NCBI GenBank assembly: GCA_900320085.1
Contig: ONRC01000023.1
Coordinates: 1 to 37,230, forward strand
Direction of reading: 5' to 3'
DNA from: an uncultured Eubacteriales bacterium
Lineage (GTDB): Bacteria; Bacillota; Clostridia; Christensenellales; Aristaeellaceae
Length of the DNA stretch: 37,230 nt
Positions 14,957-22,919 of the stretch are shown piece after piece. Every line of letters starts with the position of its first letter. Position 1 is the first letter of the stretch. Made by a program: the position numbers and the translations under genes. The notes beneath the pieces were generated by a model. The model saw only the letters and a list, made by a program, of their open reading frames with translations, was not told where the DNA came from and ran no database searches.

Positions 14957-17900
14957 TTACCTTTCGGAGTAAGGCCGCCAATCCTTCACAGGCGTTTCAT
15001 TCATGGCGTCGGGGTACGCCCCTTTCTTGACCAGCTGGAAGCCCAGGTCACAGTGCAGATTCCGTCCTCCGCTGGGAACGATCACAGACGGTACGGTGAC
15101 GGTGGTTCCTTTTTCCTCCGGCATGATGCTTGCCACGAGCGGGAATTTGGTTTGCTGCACGGTGGCTTTGAGTTCCCTGTGCATGGTCACCTGCATTTCA
15201 TATTCTCCGGGATAAATATCTGAAATCAGATACTTGCCGTATTCGTTGGTAACGGTTTCCGTGATCTTTTCGCCATGCTGATACAGGGCGATTTTGATGC
15301 CGGGAATATAGGGCTCGCCCACGTCCTGCATCCCATTGCCGTTTTCATCCAGCCAGGCGCAGTCGCCGATTTCACCCATCGCCCCCATGCCGATGTCCAC
15401 ACCGGAGAGCTCCTCGCCCATCGGCAGGTCGATCGGAAGGGGCTTGGGAGAACCGTCTGGATTGCCCTGGATATAGCTTTCACGGCGGTCGGTATCCTGT
15501 GCCCGGGCGAACAGGTGTCCCGCAGGCAGCGTAGCGGAAAGGGTATACCGACCGGGCAGCAAACGGTTAAAGGCGTAAGCGCCGTAAGCATCCGTCACGG
15601 CAGAGCTGACAGTCAGGCCGTTTTCGTCCAGCAGGGCAACCGCCAATCCTTCCACGCCATTCATCGAACCGTCCAGACTCCATATCTGACCGGAGATGGC
15701 GGAATAACGCATCATCGGCAGCATCACCGTACTGTCGCTGCGGGTGCTGAGGGGCACCGTCCAGGCTTCCGCCTGTTGGCTTGCACCGTTGACGCCGACC
15801 AGCACTTCGTTTTCATCCATGCTGATACGCAGCTCGTAATCCGCTGGAATCAGGTGTTCCATAGCAAACTTACCGTTTTCATCAGTATACACATTTGCCA
15901 CTTCTTCCCCATTCCGCCACAGGGACAGGCTGCGGCCTTCCGCGCCGTATTCGCCATCGTCCAAAGAGCCGGACATATCGTCGTCATAATACACGGTACC
16001 GGAAACGGTCACAGGAAGGGAAGCCAGAATATTGGCGTCGGTTTTCTCTTCGCCCATTTCAAAAGTGATCATGGCTGTAGCCGTGGACGCGGCGGTCGCT
16101 TCGATGGGTGAGCCTTCCATCTGACCGAATACCAGGTACTCCGGCAGGATGACCTGCATCATATACGTGTCAGGCTTGAGATTATTAAAAGCATAGGTAC
16201 CGTCCGGCTGGGCGTGAATCTGGAACGCCTGCCGCGAGCGCTGCCCGGAAAGGGAAAGCAGCGCGCTGAAATTTTCATCGGTCTCCAATCCGTCGTAAAT
16301 AATCCTGCCGGACAGTGTGGAATTATACACGCCGTACAGTGTGGACATGTGGATTTCCGAACCGCTTTCGCTGGTGAACGCGGGAGAAGTCCATTGCTTA
16401 TCCATCGTGCGGGGAGAAATGAACTGGCCGGTTTCCGGCATCTGGTAATTGACGGAATACGTGCCGGGCAGCACACCCTTAATGAAGAAATAACCATTCT
16501 GATCGGTTGTACCGTAGCTGTATGCGGAGGCAGGCTGACCGTTTTCATTGAGCAGCACCACGTTTACGCCGGACAGGCCGGTATTGCCGGGCGCGTATTC
16601 TTCATCAATCAGCACATAACCATCCACGCGGCCCGCGCGGAAAGCGCCGCCGTCAATCCCGGATACCCGCTGACCGGGAGTCAGGGTAACGGTTTCAGTC
16701 TGTCCGTATTCCGGGGTCTGGTAAATGATGTGGCTGTAGATACCCTGCGGTTCAGGCGGAGTAGAAGAAGCGACGTAATTGTCCGGCAGCACAAAGCGCA
16801 CCGTATAACTGCCCGGCAAAACTGCGTCAAAGCTGTAAACGCCGGAATCATCAGTCTGTGTCTGCGCGATCACCTCGCCGTTCATGTCCACTGCCTGCAC
16901 TGTGATCCCAGGTACCATGGGACTGCCGTCCCGATACAGGCCGGAGCTGTCGCTGTCCTCAAACACGGAACCGGAAAGGGCAGCGGGCTGCGTCACGGCT
17001 ACGGAGTAAGAGGCGTCCTCCTGCGCGCCGTCCAGGAACACGACGGTTTCCGCTGCGCTCTGCGCGTCATAAGGATGGAACAGCTGCGTCTGGTCATGGC
17101 TGAAGACGTAGCCCCCCGGCAAGGCGGCCGACAGCGTAGTTTCGCCGCCCCGCAGGGAATGGAAGGATGCCTTGCCCATTTCATCAGTAAAGACGGATTC
17201 GATCGCCTTTCCACCCTGAACAGCGGTAATCTGCGCGCCGTATACGGGCGCGTCGCTTTCATCAGCCTGACCGTTCAAATCAATATCCTGATAGAAATAC
17301 AGGGAAAGGCCCGCGCTGGGAATTGCGCCCACACTGCCGATATTGGCAGTCACGCCCACCTGTACATTCACGTTCAGCGCCGCCGTGTTCGCCGTTTCAG
17401 AAATCATTGAAACACCGGGATAGGTAAAGATCATGCCCTCGGGCAGCTGGAAGCCCAGCTGGTAATCGCCGGACTGTAAGCTGGAAAAGGCGTAATCGCC
17501 CTGCTCGTTTGGATAAGTTGAACGGGTCAAACCGAGGGACGGGGAATACAGGGTAACGACCGCTTGGGGCAGGCCGCCCTCGTCGGCATCCCACTGGCCG
17601 TTGAAATTGGCGTCATACCAAACCTTGCCAATCAGCGATCCCGTGCGCACCAGGCCAACGCCCATGCCGATGCTTTCCTTGGCGGCCAGGGTGAAGACAG
17701 CAGAATCGCCCGTATTGTCAGCATTGGGATAAAAGCAATTATAGAAGGTGTTGATTTTCTGCCCGATCGGGCCAATTACCAGGTTGTCCGGAAGGTGTAC
17801 GCGTACCTTATAGGTGCCGGGGGACAAATCGCGGATGACCGCTTCGCCCTGATAATTGGTGGCGCCTGTGGCGACCACGTAGGTTTCCCCCGCATACTCA

Positions 17901-18436
17901 TACAGCAGTTCGGCCTGTACGCCCTGCACCGGAGGTTCCTGCTGCAAGCGTCCGCCATTGCCATTTTCGTCAATAAACGCGATCAGGGAAACGGCGCAGT
18001 AGGTCTTGGTCAGCCCCACGTTCATCGTCAGCCCTTCGCCGTCCCGCACGGTAAAGTACGGAGAATAACCCACCGAGCCCTGGGTCGGCAGAATACAGCT
18101 GCCCGTGCCATGCGAAGTGAAGCGGTATTCGGAGGAAACTTCAATCCGCATCCGGTAATCGCCCGCGGCCAGGCCGGTAAATACAAACATACCGGACTGA
18201 TCGGTCATTTTATTGATATATCGGTCGCTTTCGCTGAGCGGATTGCGTCTTTCCAGCGTGATTTTCGCGCCCAGGCCATAGTTGCCTTCGCCGCTGTCAT
18301 ACATGCCGTCCGTGGTCTTCTCCACCCAAACCACGCCGCTTACCTGGCCATCCGCCAAAGCCGCGTTCATGCCCAGGAAAAGAAGCGCCAGAACCGCAAA
18401 AAGAAAAAACAAAACCTTCTTTTGTGTCACGCGCAT
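14957..18436 (-). CDS. secreted multi-repeat SdrD B-like/Cna-B-like surface protein
   Basis: The start is set at the ATG at 18436: GGAGG lies 8 bases before it, while the upstream ATG at 18457 has no ribosome binding site. The 1159-residue protein begins with a signal peptide (MRVTQKKVLFFLFAVLALLF ... ALADG). It then has about ten repeats of roughly 100-115 residues, each opening with a variant of SGxVWxDxNxNGxxDxGE and closing with GxYxFxxLxPGxYxLxxxLP, the SdrD B/prealbumin-like fold that often binds Ca2+ at the Asp/Asn loop. No LPXTG motif, C-terminal membrane helix or repeat-type wall anchor follows; the end is hydrophilic (MNETPVKDWRPYSER). It is probably released or held by another protein. 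A ComEA-like gene follows in the same transcript. Confidence 0.88.
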   Translation of the reverse strand: MRVTQKKVLFFLFAVLALLFLGMNAALADGQVSGVVWVEKTTDGMYDSGEGNYGLGAKITLERRNPLSESDRYINKMTDQSGMFVFTGLAAGDYRMRIEVSSEYRFTSHGTGSCILPTQGSVGYSPYFTVRDGEGLTMNVGLTKTYCAVSLIAFIDENGNGGRLQQEPPVQGVQAELLYEYAGETYVVATGATNYQGEAVIRDLSPGTYKVRVHLPDNLVIGPIGQKINTFYNCFYPNADNTGDSAVFTLAAKESIGMGVGLVRTGSLIGKVWYDANFNGQWDADEGGLPQAVVTLYSPSLGLTRSTYPNEQGDYAFSSLQSGDYQLGFQLPEGMIFTYPGVSMISETANTAALNVNVQVGVTANIGSVGAIPSAGLSLYFYQDIDLNGQADESDAPVYGAQITAVQGGKAIESVFTDEMGKASFHSLRGGETTLSAALPGGYVFSHDQTQLFHPYDAQSAAETVVFLDGAQEDASYSVAVTQPAALSGSVFEDSDSSGLYRDGSPMVPGITVQAVDMNGEVIAQTQTDDSGVYSFDAVLPGSYTVRFVLPDNYVASSTPPEPQGIYSHIIYQTPEYGQTETVTLTPGQRVSGIDGGAFRAGRVDGYVLIDEEYAPGNTGLSGVNVVLLNENGQPASAYSYGTTDQNGYFFIKGVLPGTYSVNYQMPETGQFISPRTMDKQWTSPAFTSESGSEIHMSTLYGVYNSTLSGRIIYDGLETDENFSALLSLSGQRSRQAFQIHAQPDGTYAFNNLKPDTYMMQVILPEYLVFGQMEGSPIEATAASTATAMITFEMGEEKTDANILASLPVTVSGTVYYDDDMSGSLDDGEYGAEGRSLSLWRNGEEVANVYTDENGKFAMEHLIPADYELRISMDENEVLVGVNGASQQAEAWTVPLSTRSDSTVMLPMMRYSAISGQIWSLDGSMNGVEGLAVALLDENGLTVSSAVTDAYGAYAFNRLLPGRYTLSATLPAGHLFARAQDTDRRESYIQGNPDGSPKPLPIDLPMGEELSGVDIGMGAMGEIGDCAWLDENGNGMQDVGEPYIPGIKIALYQHGEKITETVTNEYGKYLISDIYPGEYEMQVTMHRELKATVQQTKFPLVASIMPEEKGTTVTVPSVIVPSGGRNLHCDLGFQLVKKGAYPDAMNETPVKDWRPYSER

Positions 18437-18515
18437 ACACAGAGCCTCCGTTTTCATGGCGTCCGTTCCCGCCGCACTTTTTTCGCCGCGGGAAACACAT
18501 AAGTCTACCTATACC

Positions 18516-18544
18516 ATGATAATCCAAAGCCGACGGAATGTCAA
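18516..18544 (-). promoter_or_regulatory. promoter of the SdrD B-like gene
   Basis: Minus strand consensus -35 TTGACA (18539-18544), 17-base spacer, -10 TATCAT (18516-18521). The leader of about 75 bases contains a hairpin (GTTTCCCGC with GCGGGAAC, about 18463-18494) upstream of the ribosome binding site. Confidence 0.85.
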
Positions 18545-18602
18545 TCATAACGCCCTGCAGAAAATGTAAAAATGTTTGTTTTCCTCCATCATTCGACAAA
18601 TC

Positions 18603-18631
18603 TTTACAAAATTCGATCCTTACGGTATACT
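18603..18631 (+). promoter_or_regulatory. promoter of the XRE regulator gene
   Basis: -35 TTTACA (18603-18608), 17-base spacer, -10 TATACT (18626-18631). It faces away from the SdrD B-like promoter about 60 bases off. Two direct ATTCGA hexamers (18591-18596 and 18611-18616) flank the -35 box. Confidence 0.8.
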
Positions 18632-18655
18632 ATGGAGCAGAAAGGGATGAACGAA

Positions 18656-18985
18656 ATGGTCGATTATCAGGCGCTTGGGCGACGCATGAAAATGAAACGC
18701 CGTGCCAGGCATTTGTCCCAGGAGGACGTGGCGAAAGCGGCGCAGATTTCCGCTTCCTATTATGGCAATATTGAACGCGGCACGCGGATTCCCAGCATTG
18801 ACACGTTGGTGCTGATTGCCAATGCGCTGGGTGTGGGCGCTGATTATCTGCTGTTTGACAGTCTGAAAGTCAACAATTCCCCGCACACTCCCGAGGAAAT
18901 GCGGTTCCTGGCACGATATTTACAGGACCGCATCGCGGAACTGAACTTTGGCGACCCGATTGAGGATGACGCGGAAGCGGATTGA
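18656..18985 (+). CDS. XRE-family helix-turn-helix regulator
   Basis: The start is the ATG at 18656 (MVDYQALGRRMK), with AAAGGG about 9 bases upstream; earlier in-frame starts lie at or before the transcription start or too close to the ribosome binding site. The 109-residue protein has a Cro/C1-type HTH at residues 5-60 (ALGRRMKMKRRARHLSQEDV, ISASYYGNIERGTRIPSI, LVLIANALGVGADYLL) and a short acidic C-terminal tail. It is divergent from the secreted repeat protein and may control it or itself; that is inference from position only. Confidence 0.9.
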   Translation: MVDYQALGRRMKMKRRARHLSQEDVAKAAQISASYYGNIERGTRIPSIDTLVLIANALGVGADYLLFDSLKVNNSPHTPEEMRFLARYLQDRIAELNFGDPIEDDAEAD

Positions 18986-19010
18986 AGAAACGCAGGATTT
19001 GTGATACAAT
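18982..19010 (+). promoter_or_regulatory. promoter of the DRTGG/PHP gene pair
   Basis: -35 TTGAAG (18982-18987), 17-base spacer, -10 TACAAT (19005-19010). The -35 box overlaps the stop codon of the XRE gene. Confidence 0.75.
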
Positions 19011-19049
19011 AGAATCAATGAATTGACAGAGAATCAAGGAGAACAAGCC

Positions 19050-19397
19050 ATGAAGGTTTCCGAACTGACGGCATTGCTGGAAGCGCAGAACATGACCCCC
19101 GGCGTGGAAGAAGACCGCGAGGTATCCTGCGGATATACGTGCGACCTGCTCTCCTGGGTGATGGCCCACGGATGCGAGGGCATGGCCTGGGTCACGGTGC
19201 AGACCCATATGAACGTGGTGGCCGTGGCGGCGCTGGCGGAAATGGCCTGCGTGATCCTGCCGGAGAACATCGACATGCCCGAAAGCATCCTGGAAAAAGC
19301 GACCGACGAAGGGCTGCGTGTGCTCAAAAGCCCGCTGTCCGCTTACGCGATCTGCGGCCGCATGATGGAAAAGGGCGTGCCGGAAAAGGCGGAGTAA
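19050..19397 (+). CDS. DRTGG-domain-like small protein
   Basis: The start at 19050 follows AAGGAGA at 9 bases and gives 115 residues. The sequence (MKVSELTALLEAQ..., SCGYTCDLLSWVMAHG, AWVTVQTHMNVVAVAALAEM, ACVILPENIDMP, VLKSPLSAYAICGRM) follows the stand-alone DRTGG-domain proteins that in Clostridia and Thermotogae are found beside PHP-domain and electron-bifurcating hydrogenase genes. The DRTGG domain is thought to bind a nucleotide or act as a sensor, but its ligand is not known to me. The PHP gene starts one base after its stop, so they form a pair. No hydrogenase gene is present here. Confidence 0.8.
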   Translation: MKVSELTALLEAQNMTPGVEEDREVSCGYTCDLLSWVMAHGCEGMAWVTVQTHMNVVAVAALAEMACVILPENIDMPESILEKATDEGLRVLKSPLSAYAICGRMMEKGVPEKAE

Positions 19398-19398
19398 C

Positions 19399-20100
19399 AT
19401 GAACTTCTTTGCCGACCTGCATATCCATTCCTGCCTGTCCCCCTGCGGCGACAACGATATGACGCCGGGCAACATCCTGGGCATGGCGGTGGTAAAGGGC
19501 CTGGAGATCGTGGCGATTTCCGACCATAACGCCGCCCGCAATCTGCCCGCGGCGGAAAAGATCGCGGCGGCCTACGGGCTTCTTTTGGTGCCCGCCATTG
19601 AGATCACCACCAGCGAGGAAGTGCATATGCTGGGGTATTTCCCGGACGTGCAGACGGCGGTGGATTTCGGCGCGATGCTCAAAACCCACCTGCCCCCCGG
19701 TAAAAACAAGCCCGCCTTTTTCGGTGAACAGCTGGTGATGAACGAGGATGACGAAGTGATCGATCACGAGGACGCCCTGTTGATCGGCGCGACGGACCTT
19801 TCGTTGGAGGAGTGCGCCGCGAAGGTGCGAGCGGTCGGCGGTGTGCCGGTGCCAGCCCACATCAACCGGGGCAGCAACGGGCTGCTGGTCAATCTGGGCA
19901 TGATGCCGCCTTCGCCTACGTTCACGACCGTGGAGGTCTGGCGGCATCTCCCCTGCCCAATGGAGCCGATGGAAAACAAGCACGTGCTTCATTCCTCCGA
20001 CGCGCATTATCTGGAGGATATTCAGGAGCCGGAGTTTTCCCTCCGACTGCCGGAAAAGAGCGTCGCCGCGCTGCTGGATTGGATGAGAACGCAAAAATGA
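19399..20100 (+). CDS. PHP-domain metal-dependent phosphoesterase
   Basis: The PHP fold is a trinuclear metal phosphoesterase related to polymerase PolX and histidinol phosphatase. The 233-residue protein has motif I DLHIHSCLSPCGDNDMTP, motif II ISDHNAARN, a central PAIEITTSEEVHMLGYF, PAHINRG and a late HSSDAHYLED, which together supply the expected His/Asp ligands. The start is one base after the stop of the DRTGG gene. The linked pair suggests a shared process, perhaps hydrolysis of a nucleotide signal, but the substrate is unknown. Confidence 0.88.
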   Translation: MNFFADLHIHSCLSPCGDNDMTPGNILGMAVVKGLEIVAISDHNAARNLPAAEKIAAAYGLLLVPAIEITTSEEVHMLGYFPDVQTAVDFGAMLKTHLPPGKNKPAFFGEQLVMNEDDEVIDHEDALLIGATDLSLEECAAKVRAVGGVPVPAHINRGSNGLLVNLGMMPPSPTFTTVEVWRHLPCPMEPMENKHVLHSSDAHYLEDIQEPEFSLRLPEKSVAALLDWMRTQK

Positions 20101-20134
20101 AGCAGGCATTGTTTTCCTGCCTGTCATGATCTTT

Positions 20135-20173
20135 CACCTCCCGCCATACACTGGTGCGGGAGGTGATTTTTTT
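20135..20173 (+). terminator. terminator-like hairpin that also covers a ribosome binding site
   Basis: CACCTCCCGC (20135-20144) pairs perfectly with GCGGGAGGTG (20156-20165) around an 11-base loop and is followed by A and seven T. It would end the DRTGG-PHP transcript. Its 3' arm is also the only good ribosome binding site (GGGAGG) for the next small gene. Confidence 0.8.
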
Positions 20174-20366
20174 GCCATGGCAGCGGGAAGATGAGGTGCG
20201 GGTGCAGTGCTATCCCAGCGGAGGGAGCGTTCTTCTCCGCATTGCCGGGTATGTGCTGATCGGCGCGGGAGTACTGGTGATCCTGCTGTGCGTGCCCGGC
20301 TGGGCATGGCTGGCGCTGGTCGGCGCGGCGCTGATTCTGCTGGGATTGATATTGGTGCGGAAATAG
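20172..20366 (+). CDS. small two-helix membrane protein
   Basis: The 64-residue form starts at TTG 20172, 8 bases after GGGAGG; the longer frame from GTG 20154 lies inside the hairpin arm and has no ribosome binding site. After a short charged N-terminus (PWQREDEVRVQCYPSGG) come two hydrophobic segments (LLRIAGYVLIGAGVLVILLC and WAWLALVGAALILLGLIL) ending in VRK. The Cys-Val-Pro-Gly-Trp-Ala-Trp turn between the helices resembles small uncharacterised membrane proteins of Clostridia. The gene ends at the ribosome binding site of spoVM, 14 bases before its start, so the two are probably co-transcribed. Reality of the gene is likely, its start is less certain. Confidence 0.6.
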   Translation: MPWQREDEVRVQCYPSGGSVLLRIAGYVLIGAGVLVILLCVPGWAWLALVGAALILLGLILVRK

Positions 20367-20380
20367 GAGGGGGATAAACC

Positions 20381-20470
20381 ATGTCCATGCGAATAATTTG
20401 CGTGAAAGCGCCCAGGGGCCTGCGGGGCATTCTGCGATTTTTAGCGAAAAAAAAACAATCAGTCAAATAA
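20381..20470 (+). CDS. spoVM: stage V sporulation protein M (SpoVM)
   Basis: A 29-codon frame begins 7 bases after AGGAGGGGG. Counted from the second ATG (20387) the peptide is MRIICVKAPRGLRGILRFLA plus a basic tail, and it shares with Bacillus SpoVM Lys7, Pro9, Leu12, Gly14, Ile15 and Arg17 at the same positions. SpoVM is the amphipathic peptide that recognises the convex forespore membrane and anchors the coat. In Bacillus spoVM lies next to the prkC-rsgA-rpe cluster, as here, although it is convergent with rsmA in this window. It is too short for normal ORF calling. First or second ATG both possible; Pro9 favours the second, the ribosome binding site the first. Confidence 0.85.
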   Translation: MSMRIICVKAPRGLRGILRFLAKKKQSVK

Positions 20471-20510
20471 AAAAACTGTCTCCCTGCCATTGCGCAGGAG
20501 ACAGTTTTTT
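20471..20510. terminator. bidirectional intrinsic terminator between spoVM and rsmA
   Basis: A-rich flank, ACTGTCTCC-CTGC pairing with GCAG-GAGACAGT (one bulged C) around a 6-base loop, then TTTTTT. Both strands give a stem followed by a T-run, so it can end spoVM (plus) and the long rsmA operon (minus). It begins at the base after the spoVM stop. Confidence 0.9.
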
Positions 20511-20555
20511 GTATCGAAAACCAAACTTTTTTCAAACCGCCGGGAACATGAATCG

Positions 20556-21383
20556 TCACAGCGGCTTTGTCATTGCATTGCTCAGCGCGGCAAAATCCTG
20601 GAGGGACAGAGTTTCCCCCCGCGCGCCGTCGGGAATGTCGCACAAGGAAAGCCACTGCTTCGCTTCCTCGCGGCTCACGCGGAAGGAGGCGATCAGGTTG
20701 TTTTCCATGGTCTTCCGGCGCATGGCAAAAGCAGCGGCGGCGACACGGAAAAACAGCGCTTCATCCTGTACCTCCACCGGCGGCCGCTCCCTTCGCGGCA
20801 TCACCACGAAGGCGCTGTCCACCTTGGGCGGCGGAGTGAACATGCAGGCGGGCACATCCAGCATGATCTGCGGCGCGTAGAAATACTGGGCGCGAACCGC
20901 CAGCATGCCGTAGCCCTCTTCCCCCGGACGGGCGACCATGCGCTGGGCCGCCTCCTTCTGCACCATGAGACTGATGGACTGAATGGGCATATCACTCGTC
21001 AGGAGAAGCGTCATCAATTCCGTCGTCAGGTAATAGGGGATGTTCGCCACGATGTGGAAGGGTCCCAGCGGCGCAGTTAGCTCCGGCAGGTTCAGCCGCA
21101 GCACGTCGCCGTGCACCAGCCGCACATTCCCGCATCTTTCCAGGGCCACCCGCAGGATCGGCAGCAGCGTTTCGTCCACTTCGATGGCGACCACCTGGCG
21201 GCACCGGGCAGACAGCGCTTTGGTCATCCCGCCCGCGCCCGGGCCGATTTCCAGCACAGCGTCCTCTTTTCCCACGCCGGACAAATCCACCAGCTGCTCA
21301 AACAGCGCGTCATCCGTCAGGAAATTCTGGCCCAGGCTGCGCTTATGGTGAAATTCTCCTTTTCCATGCTGTGGGCGTTTCAT
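20556..21383 (-). CDS. rsmA: 16S rRNA (adenine1518/1519-N6)-dimethyltransferase
   Basis: RsmA (KsgA) dimethylates two adenines in helix 45 of 16S rRNA. The 275-residue product has the N-terminal KRSLGQNFLTDD, SAM-binding EIGPGAGGMT, EVDETLLPIL, HGDVL, the catalytic NIPYYLTTE, and the C-terminal PPPKVDSAF and FAMRRKTMENNL. It begins at an ATG overlapping the rpe stop (ATGA) with GGAGG 10 bases upstream. It is the last gene of the large minus-strand cluster, where Bacillus has thiN and spoVM after rpe. Confidence 0.96.
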   Translation of the reverse strand: MKRPQHGKGEFHHKRSLGQNFLTDDALFEQLVDLSGVGKEDAVLEIGPGAGGMTKALSARCRQVVAIEVDETLLPILRVALERCGNVRLVHGDVLRLNLPELTAPLGPFHIVANIPYYLTTELMTLLLTSDMPIQSISLMVQKEAAQRMVARPGEEGYGMLAVRAQYFYAPQIMLDVPACMFTPPPKVDSAFVVMPRRERPPVEVQDEALFFRVAAAAFAMRRKTMENNLIASFRVSREEAKQWLSLCDIPDGARGETLSLQDFAALSNAMTKPL

Positions 21384-22024
21384 TGGTTCAGTTCCTCCAC
21401 GAATCGAGCCACTCTGGAAGGGTCTTCCGCATGAAAATAGGAGGTGCCCATCACCAGCAGGGTCGCCCCCGCCTGGGTCAGCAGCGGCGCGTTCTCCATA
21501 TTGACACCGCCGTCCACGGCAATGTCGCCTTGGAATCCAATCTGACGCAGGAAGCGGATTTTTTCCATCTGCTCAGGCATGAATTTCTGCCCACCGAAAC
21601 CTGGCTCCACCGTCATGATCAGAATCAAATCCAGCTGATCAAGATAAGGCAACAGCGTCTGAGCGCTGGTGCCGGGCTTCACCGACAGGCCGCATTTCAC
21701 CCCAAGGCTGCGAATGATTTGAATCATCCCGGACATATCTTCCGCAATTTCCCGGTGCAGGGTGATGCTGGAAGCGCCGTACCGAGCAAATTCCTCCAGA
21801 TACTGTTCCGGGTTATCCATCATCAGGTGCACATCCAAAATCATGTCCGGATGACGCTGGTGGATTACCTGGCAGAAATCGGGACCGAAGGAAAGATTGG
21901 GCACGAAGTGGGCGTCCATTACGTCAAAGTGCAATTGATTCAGCCTATCCCGGCGCATCATCTCAATGCCCCGGCCCAGGTGCAGCAGATCGGCGGCCAG
22001 CAGCGAAGGCGTCAGTTTAATCAT
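21380..22024 (-). CDS. rpe: ribulose-phosphate 3-epimerase
   Basis: Rpe interconverts ribulose 5-phosphate and xylulose 5-phosphate in the pentose phosphate pathway. The start at 22024 (MIKLTPSLLAADLLHLG) follows GGAGGG at 6 bases; the frame open to 22222 lies inside rsgA and is rejected. The 214-residue TIM barrel has HFDVMDAHFVPNLSFGP, DVHLMMDNP, TLHREIAEDM, MTVEPGFGGQKF and VDGGVN, covering the metal ligands and phosphate site. It overlaps rsgA by eight bases and rsmA by four. Confidence 0.97.
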   Translation of the reverse strand: MIKLTPSLLAADLLHLGRGIEMMRRDRLNQLHFDVMDAHFVPNLSFGPDFCQVIHQRHPDMILDVHLMMDNPEQYLEEFARYGASSITLHREIAEDMSGMIQIIRSLGVKCGLSVKPGTSAQTLLPYLDQLDLILIMTVEPGFGGQKFMPEQMEKIRFLRQIGFQGDIAVDGGVNMENAPLLTQAGATLLVMGTSYFHAEDPSRVARFVEELNQ

Positions 22025-22919
22025 ATCGTTCCCTCCAAGCCTGGCGGCAGTCCGCCAGCAGGGTGTGGTATCTCTCCAGCCGCGCGGGATGAATCCTTCC
22101 ATCTTTCGCGGCCTGCAATACAGCGCAGCCCGGCTCGCTGCCGTGATAGCAGGGCGAGAAGCGGCACTGGCCTTCGTAGGGTCCAAACTCAGGGTAATAG
22201 TCCCGCAGCAGCACGGGATCAAACACCTCGTCCAGTTCCAATAGGCTGAATCCCGGCGTGTCGATCACGGAAATATCGCCGAAGGTAAACAGTTCGGCGT
22301 GGCGGGTGGTATTTTTACCCCGCTGGATTTTGCGGCTGATGTCGCCGGTTTCCTGACGCAAACCGAACAAAGCGTTCAGCAGCGTGGATTTTCCCACGCC
22401 GCTTTGCCCCGAAAAGCAGCAGACGCCGCCGCGCAGGCATTTCCGGAGTGCTTCCGCGCCTTCGCCGGTTTCAGCGCTGACGCATTTTACGTCCATCTCC
22501 GCCCTGGCATACATGGCCTTTGCCAACGCTGCGGTTTCCTCCGCGTAGGGCAGATCGCATTTATTCAGGATCATCAGCGGCTTTAAGCTTTGCTTCCGGG
22601 CGAAGATCAGCAGTTTATCCACCAGCATCCAGTCCGGTTCCGGGGTGGGCGCAACGACGATGCACAGCACCGTCACATTCGCCACCGGCGGGCGCAGGCA
22701 CTGGCTGACGCGGGGCAGAATGTCTTCCACCCAGCCGTCCTCGTCCTTACCTTCCTCTTTTCCCTCACCCGGCGTGAACAGCACCCGGTCGCCTACCAGG
22801 GGAGAAATCTTCTGGCGGCGGAATTTTTTCTTTGCCCGCAGCACGAATTCCTGTCCCGTTTCATCCCGCACGGTATAGAACCCGCCGCGGCCACGCACGA
22901 TCACGCCTTCCATCATCAT
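22017..22919 (-). CDS. rsgA: ribosome small-subunit-dependent GTPase A
   Basis: RsgA (YjeQ/CpgA) is a late 30S assembly factor with circularly permuted GTPase motifs. The 300-residue product has an N-terminal OB fold, then the permuted order G4 NKCD, G1 GQSGVGKS, G3 DTPGF, and a C-terminal zinc domain CRFSPCYHGSEPGC. Three ATG codons stand in a row; the first (22919) overlaps the prkC stop and has AGGAGG at 7 bases. It is the fixed partner of prpC-prkC in Firmicutes. Confidence 0.97.
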   Translation of the reverse strand: MMMEGVIVRGRGGFYTVRDETGQEFVLRAKKKFRRQKISPLVGDRVLFTPGEGKEEGKDEDGWVEDILPRVSQCLRPPVANVTVLCIVVAPTPEPDWMLVDKLLIFARKQSLKPLMILNKCDLPYAEETAALAKAMYARAEMDVKCVSAETGEGAEALRKCLRGGVCCFSGQSGVGKSTLLNALFGLRQETGDISRKIQRGKNTTRHAELFTFGDISVIDTPGFSLLELDEVFDPVLLRDYYPEFGPYEGQCRFSPCYHGSEPGCAVLQAAKDGRIHPARLERYHTLLADCRQAWRERYD

